Shown here: positions 7,277 to 14,116 of the stretch, piece after piece | How the letters are laid out: each line of letters starts with the position of its first letter | Numbering within the stretch: position 1 is the stretch's first letter | NCBI RefSeq assembly: GCF_029504655.1 | Contig: NZ_JAQFIL010000001.1 | Location: 6,143,001 to 6,207,000 of the forward strand | Direction: 5' to 3' | Origin: Catalinimonas alkaloidigena | Lineage (GTDB): Bacteria > Bacteroidota > Bacteroidia > Cytophagales > Cyclobacteriaceae | Length of the DNA: 64,000 bases | The notes under the pieces: generated by a model | Database searches by the model: none | Told to the model about the DNA's origin: nothing | Seen by the model: only the letters and a program-made list of their open reading frames with translations | Translations under genes and position numbers: made by a program

Positions 7277-8286
7277 TTACACAAGTGTGTACTCATAATT
7301 TTTGTCATATTTCTGGTTATTTCTCACGACGGCAAATATGCGTAAGACCAGTTTGTTTCTTACGGCATTGATTACTGACATTTTGTTCTTCCCCTGGGCT
7401 ACTTTGCGTTGATAATAATCGCGTAATTCTTCACAATGGTTAATCGCCGAGAGCGCAGACATATGCAGAAGAGTTTTGACTGTTTTATTAGCCAAGTGAG
7501 ACACGCGGTCCTTGCCCCTGATACTAGTGCCTGATCTGTACTGGAAAGGTACAACTCCAGCATAGCAAGCGTACTTTTTGGCATCAGTGAAGGCCTTAAA
7601 CTCATTAGTGGTGATGATTACTTCTCTGGCTGTCACTGTCCCAATGCCCTCTACGCTGGTAACCAGATTGAACAACCGGTTGAGTTCCTCGTCCGAGCGG
7701 ATCAGTTCATCCAGTTGCTTGTTGACCTGGACCAGGTCTTTCTCTAAAGCCTTTAGTGAGTGCTGACAGCACCGTTGCATTTTCTTTTGCAAAGCTTTAC
7801 CTAAAAACTCCCCGCTCTCTTGCAGTGAGGACTTAAGCTGCTTTTTAGCATTGATGAGCCGGGTGCGAAGTGCTGTCAGTATTTTGAGTTCTTTGATGAT
7901 CGGACGCGTAGCTTGCCAAAGCTTTACACTGTCTTGGTTCCTGTATGCATAAAAGGCAATACGTTCCGCATCTACTTTGTCATTCTTACCACGTTGTAAG
8001 CCGACTGAGTGCTTAATGCGTAGAGCCGATTCAAGCGGGGCTTCCCAAGCCAAATAGCCGTGTTTTTCTCTGAAAAATAGTCTAGCAGAGGGTAGTTGTA
8101 AATTCCGGTATGCTCCATACAAAACAGGCTCTCCTCTAGCTTACAACCAGACTGCTTGACAAAGTTTTTGACACCTTTACTATTGTTTTCTGTCTGGAGA
8201 TGTAGAACTACCTTTCCTGCGCTTATCAGACAGAAATCTAGTGTACTTTTTGAGACATCAATACCGATAAAATATTTAAAATGCAT
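7277..8286 (-). pseudogene. IS110-family transposase, frameshifted
   Basis: The N-terminal DEDD RuvC-like part starts MHFKYFIGIDVSKSTLDFCL at 8286 and contains the second acidic segment (LFCMEHTGIYNY). It is read in one frame down to about 8045. The rest, from EAPLESALRIKHSVGLQRGK with the motif NDKVDAERIA through the C-terminal transposase_20 domain (SVEGIGTVTAREVI, then YAGVVPFQYRSGTS with the serine nucleophile region), is in another frame. A single indel near 8030-8060 would restore a protein of about 335 residues. This is either a true inactivation or an assembly error; programmed frameshifting is not known for this family. Confidence 0.8.
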
Positions 8287-8560
8287 AGCTTTATGTTCAA
8301 CAGTTCCACATAGCGAGTCAATACGCTTGTCCACCTTCAATACCTTACTAGTAGGTCATGAGCCTAAATTTCTATTTGAAGTCTTAGGGCAAGCAATCCA
8401 GCAGAGGATTAAATCGGTCCATAGGTCTTTAATCCTGGCCGAGACGATAAAGTGCCTCTGTGGTAATGGCTCTTTCTAAGTGTGCAAATATGCATAACTC
8501 TATTGAGTTACACACATTCGCACACTTTAGTAGTAACAACTGCTTTCTTTGAATTTTAAT
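8287..8560 (-). ncRNA. Possible bridge-RNA region of the IS110 element
   Basis: IS110-group elements encode a structured bridge RNA between the left end and the transposase start. This 270-bp leader has no ORF and ends in a long hairpin (8478-8527) whose arms begin AAGTGTGC and end GCACACTT, with 19 of 23 positions paired around a TATT loop. I cannot identify the target- and donor-binding loops by eye, so the assignment is by position only. Confidence 0.3.
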
Positions 8561-9235
8561 ACTCTACAAATCTAAAGGCCGAGCGGCCAGACTGCGGTGT
8601 CTGTACTGACGAACAGAGACTACATATTGAGGCTACGAGACCGGATGAGGTAGCACATCATACCGAAGTCCAAAACCTCGCAAGAGGATAGTGTTGAAAT
8701 AGTAGATGTAGCAATGATAGGCACAAGCCGACGCGGCGCGGGGTATTTACCTTACCAAGGGAGGTCTCAAGTTCCACTATTGGATTCTTGAGAAGTCACA
8801 GCGTCGGCTGCCGACAGAGGTCATAGTAGCTGGAGGAACGAGCAGGGATTGCTAATACCATACCCCTGAAGTCTCACAGAACAGTGAAGGACCGAATGTT
8901 AAATTCGTCCTAAATGTAATCGGGAGGTTTACAGATTAAGAGTCTGCCAGCCTTGTCTTAGAATGGGCGGAGAGAAACCTCTCAATCTCAGCGAACCGCT
9001 GGTTACGCGATCGCGCCACGATGGCCCGTACGACCAGTGGTATGTGAGGCGCACCAGTGAGCTACAAGCTCACTGGCCGTCTACACGATTATCGGCTGCC
9101 TTTCATTAATCATTCTTTTTCAGGATTTTTTACAACTCACGAATTCAGTTTCACTTCTTAACCCAAGTCAATGAAATTGGGATTCAACCAGATTAATTTT
9201 ACTTCTATAATTATTTAACCAATAAAGTAGAAATT

Positions 9236-10168
9236 ATGAAAGCAATAGAATGTTTAAAGTATGGTGATGCGGAAAACCTTGTTTTAAGTAATGTTGAAAA
9301 ACCAACACCAAATGATAATGAAGTACTTATAAAGATACGTGCTACTTCAGTAACCACAAGTGACGTTCTTATTCGTGGACTGAATGAACCTCTGATTCCC
9401 AGATTCATACTCCAACTCATATTTGGTTTTGGAAGTCCAAGAAATCCTGTTTTGGGGATGGTAACATCAGGGATTGTAGAGAGTAAAGGTAAAGATGTGA
9501 CATTGTTTGACGTAGGGGATGAGATTTTTGCTTATGGTTCTATTTCACCTACCAACCGCCGTTTTGGTTCTTATGGAGAATATATATGTTTACCAGAAGA
9601 TTGGAATCTTGCACTAAAACCTGCGAATCTTAGTTTTGAAGAAGCCGCAGCAATTCCATATGGAGGTTTGCTAGCTTCTCATTTGTTAAAGAAGACATCT
9701 ATAAAAGAAGGAGACAAAATTCTCATTTATGGAGCTTCAGGAAGCATAGGTACTATGGCGATACAATTGGCGAAAAATACGGGTGCCCATGTCACTGGTG
9801 TATGCAGTCTTCGGAACTTTGACTTAGTCAAATCCCTGGGCTGTGATCAGATGATTGACTACACAGCAGAAAATGCTGAAAAACAATTGGAAACTTATAA
9901 ATATGTTATTGACGCTGTAGGCAATTCAAAATCATCGGCACTAAAAGAGAAGAGTAAAAAAACACTCACTCCGAACGGTAAATATATCTCCATAGATCAT
10001 GGGACTCCTTTAACGACCAGAGAAGCTTTTTTTAATTTAAAATCGTTGGCAGAACAAGGGAAGATTAAACCTGTAATTGATAGTGTTTATCCTTTGGAAA
10101 GAATGGTCGAAGCCCATAAATATGTAGAAAAGGGACACAAAAGAGGAAACGTTATTATTACTGTTTAG
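9236..10168 (+). CDS. NAD(P)-dependent alcohol dehydrogenase / quinone oxidoreductase (MDR family)
   Basis: This is a 310-residue medium-chain dehydrogenase/reductase. The N-terminal GroES-like domain (MKAIECLKYGDAENLVLSNV, then PTPNDNEVLIKIRATSVT) has no catalytic or structural zinc cysteines, so it belongs to the zinc-free quinone oxidoreductase/enoyl-reductase side of the family. The Rossmann domain carries the NADP loop ILIYGASGSIGTMAIQLAK at about residue 165. It probably reduces a quinone or an alpha,beta-unsaturated carbonyl. Codon use is AT-rich compared with the housekeeping genes. It is the only plus-strand gene in the cassette-like region, converging on the Crp-type regulator 20 bp away. 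Confidence 0.85.
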   Translation: MKAIECLKYGDAENLVLSNVEKPTPNDNEVLIKIRATSVTTSDVLIRGLNEPLIPRFILQLIFGFGSPRNPVLGMVTSGIVESKGKDVTLFDVGDEIFAYGSISPTNRRFGSYGEYICLPEDWNLALKPANLSFEEAAAIPYGGLLASHLLKKTSIKEGDKILIYGASGSIGTMAIQLAKNTGAHVTGVCSLRNFDLVKSLGCDQMIDYTAENAEKQLETYKYVIDAVGNSKSSALKEKSKKTLTPNGKYISIDHGTPLTTREAFFNLKSLAEQGKIKPVIDSVYPLERMVEAHKYVEKGHKRGNVIITV

Positions 10169-10188
10169 GATAATCCAACTATAAAGGA

Positions 10189-10770
10189 TTAATCAGTATT
10201 TGAAGCGATTCGTTTTCTAATGCGACTCAAAGATTCTGGTTGTATCCCTAAATAACTTGCAAGTTGATATTGGGGTACCCGCTGTATTAGGCCCGGCCTT
10301 GATTTTATTAATTTCAGATAGCGCTGTTCAGGTGAATCTGTGTAATAGGAAGACAAAGCTTCTTTTTGCTCTAGAAATGCAGCTTCCATGATGGTTCGTG
10401 ATATGGTCTCAAATCTGGGAAATCGTTTGAATAGTGCCTGGGCTTGTTGCTCGTCTCCCACAACTACAGTCGTTTCTTCAACACAAACCCAATTATGCTT
10501 TGCAGTATTATCTGTGGCAAAGTTATTTAATGAAATTGCCCATTGCTCTTCCGTAAAGAAATTAGTCGTTTTTTCATCACCTTCTGTTAATATATACTCT
10601 CTAACGCAGCCTTCCAGAATAAAATATGTATTTGCTGAAATTTGTCCTTCTTGTAATAAATAAGCTCCTTTTTTGAAATATTTTGTTTGCATGCTTTCAG
10701 CTATAGCTTCTGACTCTTCTTTGGAGAGAGGTGATATTTTTGAAAAATAACTTACAAATTTGTTTCCCAC
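10189..10770 (-). CDS. Crp/Fnr-family transcriptional regulator
   Basis: This 193-residue protein has a cyclic-nucleotide-binding-like domain (residues 25-120; KKGAYLLQEGQISANTYFIL, then EGCVREYILTEGDEKTTNFF) and a C-terminal winged HTH (YQLASYLGIQPESLSRIRKR). The cAMP-contacting RxS motif is not evident, as is usual for this Bacteroidota subgroup, so the ligand is unknown. It is convergent with the dehydrogenase at 9236 and has an attC-like palindrome 55 bp upstream of its start. It may control the dehydrogenase, but this is only proximity. Confidence 0.88.
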   Translation of the reverse strand: MGNKFVSYFSKISPLSKEESEAIAESMQTKYFKKGAYLLQEGQISANTYFILEGCVREYILTEGDEKTTNFFTEEQWAISLNNFATDNTAKHNWVCVEETTVVVGDEQQAQALFKRFPRFETISRTIMEAAFLEQKEALSSYYTDSPEQRYLKLIKSRPGLIQRVPQYQLASYLGIQPESLSRIRKRIASNTD

Positions 10771-10824
10771 AATAAATTCACATTTTCTATCGATTTACCT
10801 ATATCACCATCTCGCATACAGGTT

Positions 10825-10896
10825 GCCGACGGTCTCGGGTATGACAAGTGCAGGATTTCGGATCTGATTTCTTGTTCGTCTACCGCAAAGTTATTT
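10825..10896 (-). other. attC-like recombination site 3
   Basis: Plus-strand order: GCCGAC, GGTCTCG, stem GGTATGACAAG (10838-10848), a 22-base loop, stem CTTGTTCGTCTACC (10871-10884), GCAAA, GTTATTT. The stem pairs as GGTA/TACC and ACAAG/CTTGT with an unpaired bulge between, as in attC sites with extrahelical bases. Confidence 0.42.
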
Positions 10897-10931
10897 AAGT
10901 TGTAATGTTTTCATTTTTAAGCAGTCAGCCC

Positions 10932-10956
10932 GCATTTGCTATAGCCTTTGTTGGCA
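10932..10956 (-). other. Half of an attC-like site downstream of the VOC gene
   Basis: On the minus strand TGCCAAC is followed by AAAGG and CTATAGCAAATGC, the typical first half (R'' and L'') of the sites described here. It lies about 42 bp after the VOC stop codon. I could not find the complementary second half, so it may be truncated. Confidence 0.25.
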
Positions 10957-10997
10957 ACTGGCTTTTCTCACATGATTTCGTGTAGTTCACATTTTTG

Positions 10998-11372
10998 TCA
11001 TTTTAAATGTGCTAATAAATTGATAGTTACACCGTTAGGATCTTTTACAAAAAATCGTCTTACTCCCCAAGTTTCGTCAGTAATTGGATATACTATTTCA
11101 ATATTTTGTTTTTTAGCTCGTTCATACCAATCATCAATGTCCGTAACCTCAATTGATAAAAATATTGCTGTATTATCTAATGTTTTATTTTTTTCGTTTT
11201 GAAAAATCGATACTTGCGCAGTTGAGTTTTCTTTGGAAACAAAGGTCAATATCCATTCCATATCCATCGCCAATTCCATCTCTAAAAATTCGGTATAGAA
11301 TTGCTTGCTTTTTTCTATGTCATTTGAATAAATATTGGGAACAATTCTTCGAATGGCCAATTTGTTTTTCAT
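10998..11372 (-). CDS. VOC-family (glyoxalase/bleomycin resistance-like) protein
   Basis: This 124-residue single-domain vicinal-oxygen-chelate protein has an N-terminal RRIVPNIYSNDIEKSKQFYT strand-helix and a C-terminal RRFFVKDPNGVTINLLAHLK, both standard for the family. A metal-binding Glu/His set is not clearly complete. Substrate unknown; members range from glyoxalases to antibiotic-binding proteins and are common integron cargo. An IS110-family element starts just upstream of its start codon and has probably displaced its native promoter. Confidence 0.85.
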   Translation of the reverse strand: MKNKLAIRRIVPNIYSNDIEKSKQFYTEFLEMELAMDMEWILTFVSKENSTAQVSIFQNEKNKTLDNTAIFLSIEVTDIDDWYERAKKQNIEIVYPITDETWGVRRFFVKDPNGVTINLLAHLK

Positions 11373-11399
11373 TATAATAATTGCTTTTTTTTCAGCTTC

Positions 11400-13010
11400 T
11401 GACTAACGTAAAATTTAGTGTTGATTATCAAGTAGTTACTATTCCTAATTCTTCATTAGTTAATCCAAATTTATCAATTTGCTTTCTGATCCTTTTGACC
11501 AAGCCCAGCTTTCTTTTCTGATCCAAGTAAAGGTATCCTTCCGGATTGACATAAGGCGCTCCTTTCACCACCATATTCCAGATAATTACCGCCAGTTTCC
11601 TGGCTGTGGCACTAATAGCTGATACTCTTCCTTTTCTGAAGTTAATGCGCTGAAAAAAGTCTCTTAATGGTGTAGAGTCCTTGAGATTTCCTATGGCATT
11701 AGCTGCATTCCGCAGGGCTATTTTCAGTCTGTTACTTCCTTTAGGAACTTTGCTGGATAGCAACTTTCCCCCACTCACTTTATTGTTCGGGGCTAGCCTC
11801 AACCAACTGGCGAAATGCTTAGCTGTGGGAAACTTTTTGATCCCTTCCAATCCTACTTCGCTCATCAGTGACAGTACAGTAGAATAACTCATGCCTTCAA
11901 TAGCCAGTAAATCTGTGCCCTCAAACATCTGGTAGGATTTTAGATTCAGGTCAATGTCTTTCGGGGTATTCTTATTTATTCTTTTATGAGGTTTGGGTTC
12001 AATATGATGCTCTCTTTTATGGTCATCACTGCCTATGATCTCATCTAACTTTGCTGCTATCATTTTATCACATTCCTCAATCTTGAGTTGAAGATGGTCA
12101 TACATTTCCAGTTCCTGCTGAAGGGCAAAAAGATAATCCTTCCTGCCATTGGACTGCAAAGCCCTGGCAATTTCCTCTTCACTCTTTCTGCAATTTCCAT
12201 GGCGTAGGGAGGCAAGATTTTTAGGATTTGTTTCTCCAGCACAGACAGAGCGGATAATCAGCAGACCTGTAAGACCGCAGATGTCCTTCACCACTACATC
12301 AAGTCTAAGATTAAGCAGCCTTAGGTATTTCTGCATCTTCTTAGAGGTAGAAGCCGCTGAATGAAGCAAGTTGGCACGATGACGACAATAAGTTCTGAGT
12401 TCTTCAGTCTGACCATCTGGAAGAAAACTGCTGGTGAGTAACCCCAATGTATGAAGCTTCTGTATCCATTGGCAGTCTTTGATATCAGTTTTTTTGCCTT
12501 TAATATTCTTGGTGAACTTCCCATTGCAAAGGATGACGTGGAATCCCTTTGAAATTAGAACCGCATATAGATTTTGCCAGTAAGTTCCGGTACTTTCCAT
12601 TGCAATAGTCTTAACAAGATTATCTTTTAACCACTCTGCCATTGCGAAAAGGTCCTGATTGTAGACCCCAAATTCCCGAACATCTTGTTCGGATTGACCA
12701 ATAGCCACCCAGTGGGAGCGACTGCCAACGTCAACACCCGCAGCTTGGGGGTTGACGACTTCCATAGAGATTGATTCCTGTTCCATGATATAGAATTTTT
12801 TTGAGCTCTAAGGAGATGTGCTTTTGGCAAGAAAATATTCTGAACGGGGTTGCTGTAACCAGCACCGCCACTGAAGTAATCGCAAGCATCTCAACCAGGA
12901 TTGCACCCGTGCTTCCAAATGGAGCAACAGTTTAAAAATCGGCCTTACAAAGAGCTTTACCAATTTAAGAAAAAGTTGGATAGCGTACTCGTTAGCTTTA
13001 GAAGTAAATG
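11400..13010 (-). mobile_element. Second IS110-family element (approximate limits)
   Basis: It consists of an intact transposase gene (11428-12786) and a noncoding leader upstream (12787 to about 13010) where the bridge RNA of an IS110-group element would lie. It is inserted between the VOC gene and attC-like site 4. The two IS110-type transposases in this window differ strongly, so they represent separate lineages. The ends are estimates because no terminal repeats are visible. Confidence 0.6.
11428..12786 (-). CDS. IS110-family transposase
   Basis: This 452-residue transposase appears intact. The N-terminal DEDD/RuvC-like domain begins AAGVDVGSRSHWVAIGQ with the first catalytic Asp, followed by IAMESTGTYWQNLY (Glu) and KTDIKDCQWIQKLHTLGLL (the DxxD pair). 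The C-terminal transposase_20 domain has FEGTDLLAIEGMSYSTVLSL and WLRLAPNNKVSGGKLLS, where the nucleophilic Ser is expected. IS110 enzymes use a bridge RNA to choose targets. At 452 residues it is longer than the family average because of an insert between the domains (about 225-290). Confidence 0.93.
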   Translation of the reverse strand: MEQESISMEVVNPQAAGVDVGSRSHWVAIGQSEQDVREFGVYNQDLFAMAEWLKDNLVKTIAMESTGTYWQNLYAVLISKGFHVILCNGKFTKNIKGKKTDIKDCQWIQKLHTLGLLTSSFLPDGQTEELRTYCRHRANLLHSAASTSKKMQKYLRLLNLRLDVVVKDICGLTGLLIIRSVCAGETNPKNLASLRHGNCRKSEEEIARALQSNGRKDYLFALQQELEMYDHLQLKIEECDKMIAAKLDEIIGSDDHKREHHIEPKPHKRINKNTPKDIDLNLKSYQMFEGTDLLAIEGMSYSTVLSLMSEVGLEGIKKFPTAKHFASWLRLAPNNKVSGGKLLSSKVPKGSNRLKIALRNAANAIGNLKDSTPLRDFFQRINFRKGRVSAISATARKLAVIIWNMVVKGAPYVNPEGYLYLDQKRKLGLVKRIRKQIDKFGLTNEELGIVTT

Positions 13011-13032
13011 TTTCAATATATAAAGGATTGTC

Positions 13033-13097
13033 GCCAACGGCTCGTGTAACTGCAGTGTGAAGCGATTAGCGAACATTGTCAGCTACGCATTGTTCTC
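13033..13097 (-). other. attC-like recombination site 4
   Basis: Plus-strand order: GCCAAC, GGCTC, stem GTGTAACTG (13044-13052), a 27-base loop, stem CAGCTACGC (13080-13088), ATT, GTTCTC. The outer parts nearly equal site 2. It lies 38 bp downstream of the cupin stop codon on the minus strand. Confidence 0.45.
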
Positions 13098-13134
13098 TAC
13101 TGGCTTCCATTTAGATTTTAGAAATAGTTTCAAC

Positions 13135-13590
13135 TTAAAGCGGTGGACCAACAAACTCTTGTCCGTGTTTGGCAGATATTTGAGCCATTTTGTCCATAGT
13201 GAATTCCCCTGTGGCTAAAGCATTATGGAATTCCCGAAACATCTCTTCAATGGTCTGTGCCGGAGAAAAGATATAACGTAATCTTCCGGGAGTACCCCCC
13301 ACATTTTTAAAGGCATGAAGTGTTCCCCTTGGAATAAAGGCTACATCACCGGGCTTAAATTCATACATTTGACCTCCTACTTCGGCGATAAATTTTCCTT
13401 CCAAAAAGAAAAAAGTTTCATCCTGATGGCGGTGAACATGTCTGCCCGGACCAACTCCCGGCTCAACAATATCTTCAAATATTGCCTGGTTGCCATTAGT
13501 TTGCTTACCTGAAAGAAGAATTTTCAAGGTGATCGCATCTGGAAAAATAAGTGTTTCAGCAGAATCATATTTACTGTGTACTGGATTCAT
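13135..13590 (-). CDS. Cupin-domain protein
   Basis: This 151-residue single cupin has motif 1 GPGRHVHRHQDETFFFLEG (two His, Glu and a partly shifted third position) and motif 2 FKPGDVAFIPRGTLHAFKNV with the last metal-binding His. The C-terminal helix is about 35 residues long (TIEEMFREFHNALATGEFTM). It is cytosolic, and the metal and substrate are unknown; similar stand-alone cupins are often dioxygenase- or isomerase-like. A remnant of a membrane protein gene lies just upstream on the same strand. Confidence 0.9.
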   Translation of the reverse strand: MNPVHSKYDSAETLIFPDAITLKILLSGKQTNGNQAIFEDIVEPGVGPGRHVHRHQDETFFFLEGKFIAEVGGQMYEFKPGDVAFIPRGTLHAFKNVGGTPGRLRYIFSPAQTIEEMFREFHNALATGEFTMDKMAQISAKHGQEFVGPPL

Positions 13591-13612
13591 ATTGCTTATT
13601 TTATGATTGTAA

Positions 13613-13708
13613 TTATTGTATTTCTTTTTCTTCCTGCTTGCAGAGCACTATAGTTGCAATATATATTGCTGCTATACCCATAATACACAAAGCAATATAA
13701 GCATATCC
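13613..13708 (-). pseudogene. C-terminal remnant of a membrane transporter-like gene
   Basis: Thirty-one codons without a start read GYAYIALCIMGIAAIYIATI and end VLCKQEEKEIQ, typical of the last transmembrane helix and charged tail of an MFS-type carrier. The stop lies 23 bp before the cupin start, so an ancestral transporter-cupin operon is likely. The rest of the gene is gone. Confidence 0.35.
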
Positions 13709-13967
13709 CTATAAACTCCCTTAGCTATTTCGTGAATTGATAAGGCTTTGCTCTTATGCTTGGCAAGTGTTTCCCAACATCTGTGTATGATGAAGAAGAT
13801 TGGGTGTTAAGCTGCTTCATAGAGGCAAATCCCTGAAATCTGTTGCTTATCCATCATAGCGGTGTATGATCCTTAGCGCATAGGCAACCAAGCATAATTT
13901 CCTTAACAAATAGCTAGAGATAATTATAAGTTAGTACAGAGAAGAACCTATCATAACTCCTTCAATT

Positions 13968-14057
13968 GTCATTTTGAGCGTTAGCGAAAACTCTTTTCTA
14001 TTTAATAGGCTTATATTTTCAAAAACGGAAAGGATGCTTCCCTGCACTCAGCATGAC
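13968..14057. repeat. Imperfect inverted-repeat element in a 400-bp gap
   Basis: The ends GTCATTTTGAG and CTCAGCATGAC pair over 9 of 11 bases and enclose about 68 bp with inner partial pairing. This resembles dispersed palindromic elements of Bacteroidota genomes. The remainder of the interval 13709-14116 shows nothing I can assign. Confidence 0.45.
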
Positions 14058-14116
14058 TTATAAGACAGGCTTACGGTTTACAAAATAATCCCAGACATTA
14101 CTTTGCTCATTGTTTA

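Larger units (their letters stand above)
7270..8565 (-). mobile_element. IS110-family element inserted in the group II intron
   Basis: The element contains one frameshifted IS110-family transposase gene and about 280 bp of upstream noncoding DNA. Intron-like sequence stops near 7270 (after TCGGACCGATTTC) and resumes near 8555-8570 (CTCTACAAATCTAAAGG), which sets the approximate limits. The size of about 1.3 kb fits the family. IS110 elements lack classical terminal inverted repeats, so the ends cannot be fixed from this copy alone. Confidence 0.65.
7112..9089 (+). ncRNA. Group II intron, class-C-like, without reverse transcriptase ORF
   Basis: The 5' end reads GTGTG (7112), fitting the GUGYG rule. 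The 3' end has a domain V (8993-9041) with GAACCGCTGGT pairing to ACCAGTGGT, a domain VI with a perfect stem CCAGTGAGC/GCTCACTGG, and the terminal CTACACGAT. In between, stretches such as CAGCGTCGGCTGCCGACAG and GGTCATAGTAG match the class C layout as I remember it. The usual RT/maturase ORF in domain IV is absent: TAATCGGGAGG (about 8920) is followed after some 50 bases by the closing AAACCTC. An IS110-family element interrupts domain I (about 7270-8565). Without IS, the RNA would be roughly 680 nt. Exact ends are inferred. Confidence 0.72.

Noticed and set aside
10171..10191. Terminator between the dehydrogenase and the Crp gene (TAATCC/GGATTA)
   Set aside because: The stem is only 6 bp and AT-rich with no T-tract on either side.
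7247..12882. Shared 14-mer CACTGAAGTAATCG at 7247-7260 and 12869-12882
   Set aside because: Several chance matches of 14 bases are expected within 64 kb, the flanks do not match, and a similar stretch even occurs in the coding sequence of the sugar transporter near 32207.
13769..13812. Another attC-like site (YYYAAC and GTTAAGC with inner CCCAA/TTGGG pairing)
   Set aside because: The R boxes look good, but the stem pairs across the boxes instead of inside them, and no gene end is near, so the architecture of the other sites is not met.
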